This document shows, piece after piece, positions 1 through 5,544 of a DNA stretch of 8,407 nt. Location: contig JARGNS010000137.1 in assembly GCA_029213105.1 (NCBI GenBank), forward strand, positions 1 through 8,407. Direction: 5' to 3'. The DNA comes from Planctomycetota bacterium. Its GTDB lineage: Bacteria > Planctomycetota > PLA2 > JAEUHO01. Both the position numbers and the translations under genes were made by a program. The notes beneath the pieces are model-generated. The model worked only from the letters and a program-made list of their open reading frames with translations. It was not told the origin of the DNA and did not search any database. How positions within the stretch are numbered: position 1 is the stretch's first letter; every line of letters begins with the position of its first letter.

Positions 1-38
1 GCAATCAGCAGCAGGGCCCAGATCCAACTACCACGCAT
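1..38 (-). CDS. Start of an unidentified gene, cut by the window edge
   Basis: Only the first 12 codons are present, reading MRGSWIWALLLI before the sequence ends. The start is well supported: on the minus strand a GGAGGAG Shine-Dalgarno sequence sits just upstream of the ATG with ordinary spacing. The residues visible (one Arg, then a run of Trp, Ile, Leu and Ala) look like the beginning of a signal peptide or an N-terminal membrane anchor, so the product is probably exported or membrane-bound. The gene follows the DUF697 membrane protein gene on the same strand and is likely in the same operon. Nothing more can be said about function. Confidence 0.6.
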   Translation of the reverse strand, partial: MRGSWIWALLLI

Positions 39-244
39 GGAGCCTCCTCCGGGAACGCCCCTCCGGTGCCCATGCTCGGGATGGCAGGGTCGGTCACCCG
101 CCGTGATGGGACCGGAGGCCCACGCCTCCCTTGAAGGCACGAGGGTACCCGTGGCCCAGGGGGCGCGACCCACCCGCTCCAGAGCAGCCCCACGGCAGCG
201 GCCAGCGCCACGAGGACCGCCAAGGCGAGCGTCCGCCTAGACAC
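5..244 (-). CDS. Doubtful small membrane ORF, possibly frameshifted
   Basis: A GTG start lies inside the end of the upstream DUF697 gene (8-base overlap, GTGTCTAG), a pattern typical of translational coupling. The first 25 residues (MSRRTLALAVLVALAAAVGL and on) form a convincing single membrane helix or signal anchor with two Arg at the N terminus. The second half, as read, is low-complexity with poor third-position GC, and it overlaps the next gene's start by 34 bases. If one base is skipped in the C-run around 191-195, the frame with good third-position GC gives a protein of about 49 residues ending in GLRSHHGG with its stop at 94. I believe a small membrane protein starts here but am unsure which ending is right. 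No family recognised. Confidence 0.35.
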   Translation of the reverse strand: MSRRTLALAVLVALAAAVGLLWSGWVAPPGPRVPSCLQGRRGPPVPSRRVTDPAIPSMGTGGAFPEEAPCVVVGSGPCC

Positions 245-1328
245 CGGTCGTGGGCGGTCCGGCCTGGGGCGTGCTGCGCTTGAAGAAGCCGCTCAGCGCG
301 TCGCCGAGCTTCGTGAGGGCGGTCTGCGGGATCTTCCAGAGGCCACCGCCGACGGTCCGGATGACCTCGCCGACGACTTCCTTGCTGAACGTGGCGGCCT
401 CGGAGAACGCGCCCTTGAGCGCCTGACCGCGAGTCGCCTCGGTCCACGCCGAGAAGGCGCGGCAGCGAGCCTTGGTCACGTAGCCGATGCGCAGTGTCGC
501 AACCGCATTGAGGCCGCCGTCGAGAAGCGGGCCGCCGAGCGCCCCGACCGTCTTGCCGAAGATGCCCGAGAGGGCACTGCCCGCCGCCTCGCTGAGGTCC
601 TGCAGGTACGCACTCGCAATCGTGGCGGCGGAGACGTCACGGAGGATCGAGAGCGTGCCGCGCGCGCCCGGGCGGCCGTAGTAGATGCGTGCGATGCGGG
701 AGCAGAGGTTGGCGTTGCGCCACAGCACGAGGAAGGCATCGATGGTGCCGTTCCACGAGACAGCCGTCGCGATCCCGACGCCGAGGGCCTCCTGACGGAT
801 GACCTGCCGCGCCTTGCGATCGAGCGGTTCGAGCAGGCGCTCGACGGTCTCCTGTTCGAGCTTGCGCACCTCGCCCGACAGGGCGGCGACCTGACTGCGG
901 TCGGCGTCCGCCGTTTCCTCACGCAACAAGCGGCACCGGGCGAGGGCGTCGTGCACGTCTTGCGGAGCCCCGTCCCACTCGGGATTCGTGAGCAGGGACT
1001 CGAGGTAGCGCTCCACGAACAGGAGGTGCTTGTGGAGATGCTTGGCCCGTCGCTCGGCGAGCGGCGGCAGCACCGGCGGCTTCAGTACGGCCGGCACGCG
1101 CAGGAACGCGAGCAAGGGCCGGCCGATGAACCACCACATCCCGACCGCGACGACGGCGAGGAAGCCCACGCCGGCCGTCCAGTGGATATCGGCGAAGAAG
1201 CCGTAGATGTCCGCGACCTGCATGGCCAGCAGGAACACCATCACGCCGATCAGCGCGTAGGAGGCGGTGCGGGCAAAGCGGAAGACGGCGCGCAGGACGA
1301 GGCCGAAATCCTGGAGGGGTGCAGCCAT
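237..1328 (-). CDS. DUF697/YcjF-like membrane protein
   Basis: A 363-residue protein. Two hydrophobic helices at about 22-41 and 52-69 anchor it in the inner membrane. A charged helical stretch follows (about 90-180, rich in Arg, Glu and Leu, possibly coiled coil), then a domain at about 180-300. Its core (SWNGTIDAFLVLWRN at about 191-205, then RIARIYYGRPG at 211-221) matches the pattern of the DUF697/UPF0283 (YcjF) family: an Asp-Ala-x-x-x-Leu-Trp-Arg-Asn helix followed by Tyr-Gly-x-Arg-Pro-Gly. In that family partners are often YcjX-type GTPases, and the molecular role is poorly known. No GTPase gene is visible here. The ATG has a CGGAG sequence about 10 bases upstream. The gene starts 15 bases after the stop of the TolB-like lipoprotein gene, so the two are probably co-transcribed. 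The family call is from pattern memory. Confidence 0.8.
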   Translation of the reverse strand: MAAPLQDFGLVLRAVFRFARTASYALIGVMVFLLAMQVADIYGFFADIHWTAGVGFLAVVAVGMWWFIGRPLLAFLRVPAVLKPPVLPPLAERRAKHLHKHLLFVERYLESLLTNPEWDGAPQDVHDALARCRLLREETADADRSQVAALSGEVRKLEQETVERLLEPLDRKARQVIRQEALGVGIATAVSWNGTIDAFLVLWRNANLCSRIARIYYGRPGARGTLSILRDVSAATIASAYLQDLSEAAGSALSGIFGKTVGALGGPLLDGGLNAVATLRIGYVTKARCRAFSAWTEATRGQALKGAFSEAATFSKEVVGEVIRTVGGGLWKIPQTALTKLGDALSGFFKRSTPQAGPPTTGV

Positions 1329-1343
1329 GGGGCAGGCTCCGGG

Positions 1344-2462
1344 CTAGTCCACCCAGTCTGCCACGAAGACGTTGGTCTCGTTGGGCTTCTCATTCTCGCG
1401 GTTGCTGCAGAAGACCAGCCGCTTGCCATCGCGGGTGAACATCGGGAAGCCGTCGAAATCGTCCGAGCGGCGCGCCCCGGGCCGCGTGCGCTCGAAGTGC
1501 GTGACGCGCTCGGTCTTGCTGGTTCCGACGTCGACGAGGTACAGCTCGAAGTTGCCGCCGCGCGGGTCGTGCATGTTCGAGGAGAAGATGATGCGCTTGC
1601 CATCGGGGTGCCAGAAGGGCCCGAAGTTCGCGGCGCCGTTCTTGGTGACCATCTTCTTGTTGGAGCCGTCGGCGTCCATGATCCAGATCTCGAGCTTCGA
1701 GGGACGCACGAGCTGACGCTTCAGCAGGGCCTTGGTCTCCTCGACATCGACACTGTCGCGGTCGGGTGCGCGCCACACGATCTTCGAGCCGTCCCAGTTG
1801 AAGAAGGCACCGCCGTCGTAGCCGGGGGCATCCGTCAGACGCTTCACGTTCGAGCCGTCGATGTCGCAGCTGTAGAGATCGAGGTCACCGTCGCGCGTCG
1901 ACGTGAAGACGATCTTGTCGCCCTTCGGACTGACCGTGGCCTCGGCGTCGTAGCCGGCCGACTGGATCAGCGGCTGCACGTCCGAGCCATCGGCGTTCGC
2001 GGTGAAGATGTCGTAGGCGTTGAAGATCGGCCAGACGTAGCCGAGGGAGCGGTCGTAGGCCGGCTTCGGCGGCGGCTCCTTGCCGGCGAGATAGGTCGAT
2101 GCGTAGAGGATGCGCTTGTCGCCCGGCATGAAGTACGCGCAGGTCGTGCGGCCGACACCACCGCTGAGCAGCTTCGTGTCGGAGCCGTCGGGCGCCATCA
2201 CGTAGATCTGGTCCGCCGTGTACGGCGCCCGCGTCGCCTGGAAGATCAGACGGTCTTCGGCGAAGGACCAGTAGGCCTCGGCGTTCTCGCCGCCGAAGGT
2301 GATCTGCCGCAGGTTCTTGAGGTGCGTCTCCCCGTCGCGCACTGCGTGGGCGACGGCGGGGCTCTTGGCGCCAGCGCCCTTCTTTGCGGCCGGCTTCGTG
2401 CCGCAGGCGGCGAGAAGCGTCAGGAGGAGGGCGGACAGGACGAGGATGGATGTGCGTGCCAT
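1344..2462 (-). CDS. TolB-like beta-propeller lipoprotein
   Basis: A 372-residue protein. Its N terminus MARTSILVLSALLLTLLAAC is a lipoprotein signal with the lipobox Leu-Ala-Ala-Cys, lipid-modified Cys at 20. The rest is a string of WD40-like/PD40 propeller repeats of the TolB C-terminal type. The recurring strand-turn unit is aromatic-x-hydrophobic followed by Asp-Gly-Ser and a Lys/Arg-Leu strand, seen in IYVMAPDGSDTKLL, IFTANADGSDVQPL, LYSCDIDGSNVKRL and IWIMDADGSNKKMV, with a looser copy near LYLVDVGTSKTERV. Six blades fit the length. It probably acts in the periplasm or at a membrane face as a binding scaffold; it is not TolB itself, since no tol-pal genes adjoin it and it is a lipoprotein. 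I chose the ATG at 2462 because the signal peptide begins there. There is no Shine-Dalgarno sequence; a -10-like CATCCT lies 7 bases upstream. Confidence 0.85.
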   Translation of the reverse strand: MARTSILVLSALLLTLLAACGTKPAAKKGAGAKSPAVAHAVRDGETHLKNLRQITFGGENAEAYWSFAEDRLIFQATRAPYTADQIYVMAPDGSDTKLLSGGVGRTTCAYFMPGDKRILYASTYLAGKEPPPKPAYDRSLGYVWPIFNAYDIFTANADGSDVQPLIQSAGYDAEATVSPKGDKIVFTSTRDGDLDLYSCDIDGSNVKRLTDAPGYDGGAFFNWDGSKIVWRAPDRDSVDVEETKALLKRQLVRPSKLEIWIMDADGSNKKMVTKNGAANFGPFWHPDGKRIIFSSNMHDPRGGNFELYLVDVGTSKTERVTHFERTRPGARRSDDFDGFPMFTRDGKRLVFCSNRENEKPNETNVFVADWVD

Positions 2463-2469
2463 GGCGCAG

Positions 2470-2498
2470 AGGATGGCCGCGGGGTGCGTCCGTACCAA
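2470..2498 (-). promoter_or_regulatory. Promoter of the TolB-like lipoprotein gene
   Basis: On the minus strand TTGGTA (2498-2493, 4 of 6 to TTGACA) is followed by a 17-base spacer and CATCCT (2475-2470, 3 of 6 to TATAAT). The start codon lies 7 bases after the -10, so a transcript begun at normal distance would start at or next to the ATG. Confidence 0.45.
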
Positions 2499-2518
2499 CC
2501 AAGTCCGGAGCGCCCCGG

Positions 2519-2524
2519 TATCCT
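2519..2524 (+). promoter_or_regulatory. -10-like element of the acidic-protein gene
   Basis: TATCCT sits 7 bases before the ATG at 2532, and no Shine-Dalgarno sequence lies between them. No convincing -35 is visible at 16-18 bases upstream. With the following C, the element mirrors the -10 of the divergent gene (GAGGAT at 2469-2474 against ATCCTC at 2520-2525). Confidence 0.4.
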
Positions 2525-2531
2525 CGCCCCC

Positions 2532-2984
2532 ATGGATGACGAGAGCCTGTTCGCACACCACGCGCGTTTCAAGACCGATGGCGAGGCCCCCGAGGGCTGG
2601 TACCGCGAGGGCGAGACCTTCGCGGAAGGCGCCTGGGTCGTCGATCTGGACCTTTTCGTGGAGATCACCCAGGGCGCCGAAGCCTGGGAATCCCTCCGCG
2701 GCGAGACCATCGAACTCGCCGTGGGCGAGAACGAGTACGAGATCGACCTGCCTCAGGACGTGACCTTCGACGAGTGCTGGACCCTGACGGGCTGTGGCCT
2801 GTTCGAGCCCGCCCCCGGGGTCACCGAGGAGCAGCTCGCCGAGGCCGAGGACTTCGGAGAGGACTCGGAACTGGGCCGCTTCGGCGACCTGCATGTCATC
2901 CCGATGGTGGGCGACGCGCCGCCCCTCGAGGCCGATGAGGACGACGAGGACGAACCGGCGCCCGAAGCCGACGCGAGCCACTAG
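2532..2984 (+). CDS. Highly acidic hypothetical protein
   Basis: A 150-residue protein with no signal peptide or membrane segment, so probably cytoplasmic. I count 44 Asp+Glu against 4 Arg and a single Lys, giving a net charge near -39. Residues 1-128 look like a folded mixed alpha/beta domain with Trp at 23, 35, 52 and 83 and two Cys (82, 88) in ECWTLTGCGLFEP. Residues 129-150 are a disordered tail of Asp, Glu, Pro and Ala. The frame is open far upstream, but that part is antisense to the TolB-like gene; the ATG at 2532 is chosen because it directly follows the divergent intergenic region and its -10-like TATCCT. The last codons overlap the end of the convergent STAS gene at CTAG. I do not recognise a family; a DNA-mimic or chaperone role would be speculation. 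Confidence 0.75.
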   Translation: MDDESLFAHHARFKTDGEAPEGWYREGETFAEGAWVVDLDLFVEITQGAEAWESLRGETIELAVGENEYEIDLPQDVTFDECWTLTGCGLFEPAPGVTEEQLAEAEDFGEDSELGRFGDLHVIPMVGDAPPLEADEDDEDEPAPEADASH

Positions 2985-3331
2985 GCGGACGAGTCCCCCG
3001 CCATGCCGGCGAGCGCGTCGGCTCGCGTGGGGTAGGTGCGGAACAACTCCAGCACGCCCATGGTGCGCAGGGTCGCACGCACGCGCGGATGCCCGCAGGC
3101 CAGGGCCATGCGGCCGCCGACGGCCCCGAGGCGCTTGGCGGTCTGCAGCAGGAAGCCGCACGCCGTGGACGGCAGGATGCCGACGGCATCCAGGTCCCAG
3201 ACCATCACGCGGGCACCGTTCGCGAGCAGCCCGGCCACGCGGGCCTCGAACGCCGGCAGCGTCGTGAAGTCCATGTCGCCCTCCGGCGTCAGGACGGTGA
3301 TGCCGTCGATGGACTCCACGCGAATTCCCAT
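2981..3331 (-). CDS. STAS-domain protein, anti-sigma factor antagonist-like
   Basis: A 116-residue single-domain STAS protein. The order fits SpoIIAA/RsbV: an early strand ITVLTPEGDMDF (residues 11-22), helix TLPAFEARVAGLL (24-36), central strand VMVWDLDAVGIL (42-53), then the phosphorylation loop. In SpoIIAA the loop reads Asp-Ser-Ser-Gly; here it is Pro54-Ser55-Thr56-Ala57, so Thr56 would take the place of the phosphorylated serine. A later strand ALACGHPRVRATL and helix finish the fold. Such proteins bind an anti-sigma kinase when unphosphorylated and so free a sigma factor. No kinase, phosphatase or sigma gene is in the window. The gene lies 32 bases after the propeller-like lipoprotein gene, so it may be read through from folBK or have its own promoter. 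It is a paralogue of the broken STAS gene upstream of folB. Confidence 0.85.
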   Translation of the reverse strand: MGIRVESIDGITVLTPEGDMDFTTLPAFEARVAGLLANGARVMVWDLDAVGILPSTACGFLLQTAKRLGAVGGRMALACGHPRVRATLRTMGVLELFRTYPTRADALAGMAGDSSA

Positions 3332-3337
3332 GGATGC

Positions 3338-3367
3338 ACCCTACCCGTGACCGCGCGGCGGCGTCAG
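3338..3367 (-). promoter_or_regulatory. Possible promoter of the downstream STAS gene
   Basis: On the minus strand CTGACG (3367-3362, 4 of 6 to TTGACA), an 18-base spacer and TAGGGT (3343-3338) precede the ATG at 3331 by 6 bases. AGGG inside the same element could instead act as a weak Shine-Dalgarno sequence, so either reading is possible. Confidence 0.3.
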
Positions 3368-4308
3368 GGCCGGCGCCAGGCGACGACGGCCGGCGAGCCC
3401 CCCGAGACGAGGTAGACCGTGCCGTCGGCGCCGTGCGCCATGCCGGTCCAGCCCTCGACGCCGTCGACCGCAGGGCCCGGTACGCCCGTCACGTTGGGCA
3501 CCGACTCGAGCTTGCCCGGCGCGGGGGGCACGAGACTGACAAGCCGACCGCGGCCTCGACCGAGCAGGACGAGCAGGCGCGAGCCGTCGTGGGAGATGGC
3601 GCGCACGTCGGGACCGGCCTCGAAGCCGTGACGCGCACGGATGCCCTGCAGGTTGCTGCCGTAGCGGTCCATGCGACGCACGGAAATCGGCTGGCCCGCC
3701 TCCCCGCGATCGACGGCCCAGAGGTCCTCCATGCTCGCCGAGCGCTGCACGGCGACGAGCGCCCGCAGGCCCGAGCCCTTGTCGGTCCAGTCGCCGGCAT
3801 CCCGCCCACTGCGATCGCCACCGGGCACGATGGCGATGTGATCGAGCTTCACGCTCGCGAGCGCGCCGGTGGCATCCCGGCGCAGGCGGCCCCAGAAGAG
3901 CACGCGACGATTGCGCTCGCCGACGTAGAGCACGTTCGGCGGCTGGAACGCGACGGCCTGGAAGTCCACCGGGACGTTCCAGAGATGCTGCAGCTGATAG
4001 CGCTGCCAGGCGAAGGGTGTGGAGCCCGCCACCGGCGCATCGGGCCGCGTGGTGAGCGCCAGCGTCCGCACACGCACCGTGCCACCGGAGGTCAGATCGC
4101 GGCTCGGGACGGTCAAGATGTCGCGCCGATCGTCACCGCAGACGAAGACGAGGTCGTCCCCGGCCAGGGTGAGGCCGGTGGCTCCCGCGAGGCCCTCGAC
4201 GCGGACGTGGTGCCACGCGTTGGGGCCGGCGTCGTCTGCTTCGTTGCCGCACGCCGCCAGGGCGCATACCGCGAGAAGCACCAGGCACAGGGTCATGAGG
4301 CGCTGCAT
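3364..4308 (-). CDS. Propeller-like lipoprotein of unknown family
   Basis: A 314-residue protein starting MQRLMTLCLVLLAVCALAAC, a lipoprotein signal with lipobox Leu-Ala-Ala-Cys and lipid-modified Cys at 20. The mature part is mostly beta strand with repeated short units such as GLTLAGDDLVFVCGDD, NVLYVGERNRRVLFW, SMEDLWAVDRG, AISHDGSRLLVLLG and GMAHGADGTVYLVSGG. These spacings look like blades of an irregular beta-propeller (NHL or SdiA-regulated-like), though I cannot assign a family. The start is the ATG at 4308, one base after the folK stop, because GGAGG lies 9 bases before it. An in-frame ATG at 4317 touches the Shine-Dalgarno and is less likely. It is the fourth gene of the STAS-folB-folK group, but a periplasmic lipoprotein has no obvious link with folate synthesis. 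Confidence 0.8.
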   Translation of the reverse strand: MQRLMTLCLVLLAVCALAACGNEADDAGPNAWHHVRVEGLAGATGLTLAGDDLVFVCGDDRRDILTVPSRDLTSGGTVRVRTLALTTRPDAPVAGSTPFAWQRYQLQHLWNVPVDFQAVAFQPPNVLYVGERNRRVLFWGRLRRDATGALASVKLDHIAIVPGGDRSGRDAGDWTDKGSGLRALVAVQRSASMEDLWAVDRGEAGQPISVRRMDRYGSNLQGIRARHGFEAGPDVRAISHDGSRLLVLLGRGRGRLVSLVPPAPGKLESVPNVTGVPGPAVDGVEGWTGMAHGADGTVYLVSGGSPAVVAWRRP

Positions 4309-4309
4309 G

Positions 4310-4792
4310 TCAGTCATCCTCCATGCGACGAGTCGTCCCCCACCCGGGAAATCGGACGGCGGCCAGCTCGCCAAGGGTTGCCCCCTCGGCCTCGACCACC
4401 GCATCGGGCCAGAGGTCCGCACACGGCACGAGCACGTAGGGTGTGGACAGGAGGTCGGAGGCGAGGGCGGCTTGGGCCGACCCGTCGTAGACGACGTCGA
4501 CGTCGAGTGTGCGCGGCGCGAACCGATCCGCCACACGGACACGCCCACAGAGCGCCTCGATGTGGCGGCACGCCACGCGCAGGGCCCGCCCTCGGAGGTC
4601 GGTCCGCAGCCGGACCGCGAGGTTCACGTAGCGCGCCTGTCCCTGGGCGTCGCCTGCCGCCCCCACGTCGTAGCGGGGCGAGACGGCGTCGACCGCGAAG
4701 CGCGCCGCGAGCAGTTCCAGCGCCCGCGGGATCCATCGCTCCGGCTCGATGTTGGAGCCGAGCGAGAGCAGATACGCCCGCGATCGGCTCAA
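4310..4792 (-). CDS. folK: 6-hydroxymethyl-dihydropterin pyrophosphokinase
   Basis: A 160-residue protein. It transfers pyrophosphate from ATP to 6-hydroxymethyl-7,8-dihydropterin, the step after FolB. The N-terminal LLSLGSN (residues 8-14) and the stretch GRVRVADRFAPRTLDVDVV (83-101) are diagnostic; Asp97 and Asp99 correspond to the two magnesium-binding Asp of the E. coli enzyme, and Asn57, Glu79 and Arg94 also align. The usual His-Pro-x-x-x-x-Arg stretch that helps hold ATP is not recognisable (LLSTPYVLVP, 114-123), and the early Pro-Pro-Leu-Gly loop is changed (DVGAAGD), so the enzyme is divergent. I chose the TTG at 4792: it overlaps the folB stop as TTGA and has GGGAG upstream. An ATG at 4885 would overlap folB by about 97 bases and add low-complexity Arg-rich sequence. 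Confidence 0.88.
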   Translation of the reverse strand: MSRSRAYLLSLGSNIEPERWIPRALELLAARFAVDAVSPRYDVGAAGDAQGQARYVNLAVRLRTDLRGRALRVACRHIEALCGRVRVADRFAPRTLDVDVVYDGSAQAALASDLLSTPYVLVPCADLWPDAVVEAEGATLGELAAVRFPGWGTTRRMEDD

Positions 4793-5172
4793 GCCGCGCT
4801 CCCGCGCGAGCCGCGCTCGATCTCGACCCCGACTTCGCGACTGAAGCGCACGGCGCCGGGCTTGCGCACCCGGACGCGCACCCACGACACACCGAACTCG
4901 GTGCGCACCATCGCCGCCAGGCGCTCCGCAAGCGTCTCGACGAGCTGGAAGGCGCCGTCGATCGTCAGCTTCTCGGCGGCCTTCGCGACGGACCGGTAGT
5001 TCACGGCCTGGGCGATGTCATCCTCTTCGGCCGCGCGGCGCGCGTCGCACGCCATGTCGAGGTCGATCAGGATCGGCTGGAGCTTCTTCCGCTCCCAGTC
5101 CTCGATGCCGATGATCGCGCGTACCTCGAGGTCGCGGATGAAGACGGTGTCCTGGTTGGAGGCTGCAGTCAT
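4789..5172 (-). CDS. folB: Dihydroneopterin aldolase
   Basis: A 127-residue protein, the usual length for the family. FolB cleaves 7,8-dihydroneopterin to 6-hydroxymethyl-7,8-dihydropterin and glycolaldehyde in tetrahydrofolate synthesis, as a cytoplasmic oligomer. The motifs match E. coli FolB closely: VFIRDLEVRAIIGIEDWER (residues 10-28) with Glu27 in the substrate site, NYRSVA (58-63), LVETLAE (77-83) with Glu79, and RKPGAV (103-108) with the catalytic Lys104, followed by VGVEIER. FolX-type epimerases share the fold, but pairing with folK supports FolB. The ATG has GAGGAT about 9 bases upstream. The upstream STAS remnant ends 6 bases before the start, and folK starts within the folB stop, so translation is probably coupled. 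Confidence 0.92.
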   Translation of the reverse strand: MTAASNQDTVFIRDLEVRAIIGIEDWERKKLQPILIDLDMACDARRAAEEDDIAQAVNYRSVAKAAEKLTIDGAFQLVETLAERLAAMVRTEFGVSWVRVRVRKPGAVRFSREVGVEIERGSRGSAA

Positions 5173-5178
5173 CGGGGT

Positions 5179-5480
5179 TCATCCTCGCTTCGGGCCCGCA
5201 TGCGCAACGACATGCGCGCTGGCGGCCTCGACGGTCGGGAAGAGCGGCATCATGCGATCCAGCCCAAGGAGCGTAAGCGTGTGTTCGGCCGGGCCCTGGG
5301 CTCGCGCAAACGCCAGGCGGCGGCCCCGGCGCTGCTGATGAACCCCACCGACGCGAGGTCGACGACGAGCCCTCCGGCGTGGCCATCGAGGTAGCCCATG
5401 AGCTCACGCTCGAACGCAGGCAGCGTCGCTTCGGTGATCTCCACCGGAGGCACGACGACAATGACGGGGTCCGCGGTCAT
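5179..5480 (-). CDS. STAS-domain protein gene broken by a frameshift
   Basis: As read from the ATG at 5480 the frame stops at 5250 after 76 residues. The first 52 residues are a good STAS half: strand VIVVVPP, helix TLPAFERELMGYL, strand GLVVDLASVGF, and the phosphorylation loop Ile-Ser49-Ser50-Ala-Gly. After this the sequence turns into Arg/Pro-rich nonsense (REPRARPNTRLRSL). In the next frame the rest of the domain reads on (AFARAQGPAEHTLTLLGLD, then MMPLFPTVEAASAHVV) to a stop at 5179, 6 bases before folB. The switch falls in the GC run at about 5311-5331; adding one base there restores a protein of about 100 residues. It is either a sequencing or assembly error or a recent inactivating indel. 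It shares the TLPAFE helix with the other STAS gene and would act in a partner-switching regulator. Confidence 0.75.
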
Positions 5481-5489
5481 GGGCGCAAC

Positions 5490-5517
5490 AGTCTGGCAGA
5501 GCCGCGGACGGGGTCAA
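5490..5517 (-). promoter_or_regulatory. Promoter of the STAS-folB-folK group
   Basis: On the minus strand TTGACC (5517-5512, 5 of 6 to TTGACA), a 16-base spacer and CAGACT (5495-5490) lie 9 bases before the ATG at 5480. There is no Shine-Dalgarno sequence. The -10 and start codon lie between inverted copies GTCCGCGG (5469-5476) and CCGCGGAC (5502-5509). This is the best core promoter in the window. Confidence 0.5.
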
Positions 5518-5544
5518 CCCGCCGGGTCGGGATGCGGCGCGCCT

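Noticed and set aside
1641..2200. Recurring GAGCCGTCG-type words resembling a dispersed DNA repeat
   Set aside because: They are the reverse complement of the Asp-Gly-Ser turns of propeller blades, so protein repetition explains them.
951..2531. Long open frame on the plus strand ahead of the acidic protein
   Set aside because: It is antisense to the DUF697 and TolB-like genes, has His/Asp/Val-rich composition with no domain, and stays open only because of high GC. Only the part from 2532 is real.
2463..3161. Upstream extension of the TolB-like frame
   Set aside because: It is antisense to the acidic-protein gene and would bury the lipoprotein signal peptide inside the protein.
4309..4548. 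Longer form of the 4308 lipoprotein
   Set aside because: The extension overlaps folK out of frame and hides the lipoprotein signal.
4793..4885. Longer folK starting at an ATG
   Set aside because: It would overlap folB extensively and add an Arg-rich stretch absent from the family; the TTG with a Shine-Dalgarno and TTGA overlap is better.
3334..5394. 686-codon plus-strand open frame over the folate genes
   Set aside because: Low-complexity Arg/Pro/His-rich sequence opposite folB, folK and the lipoprotein gene, all of which match known families or have signal peptides.
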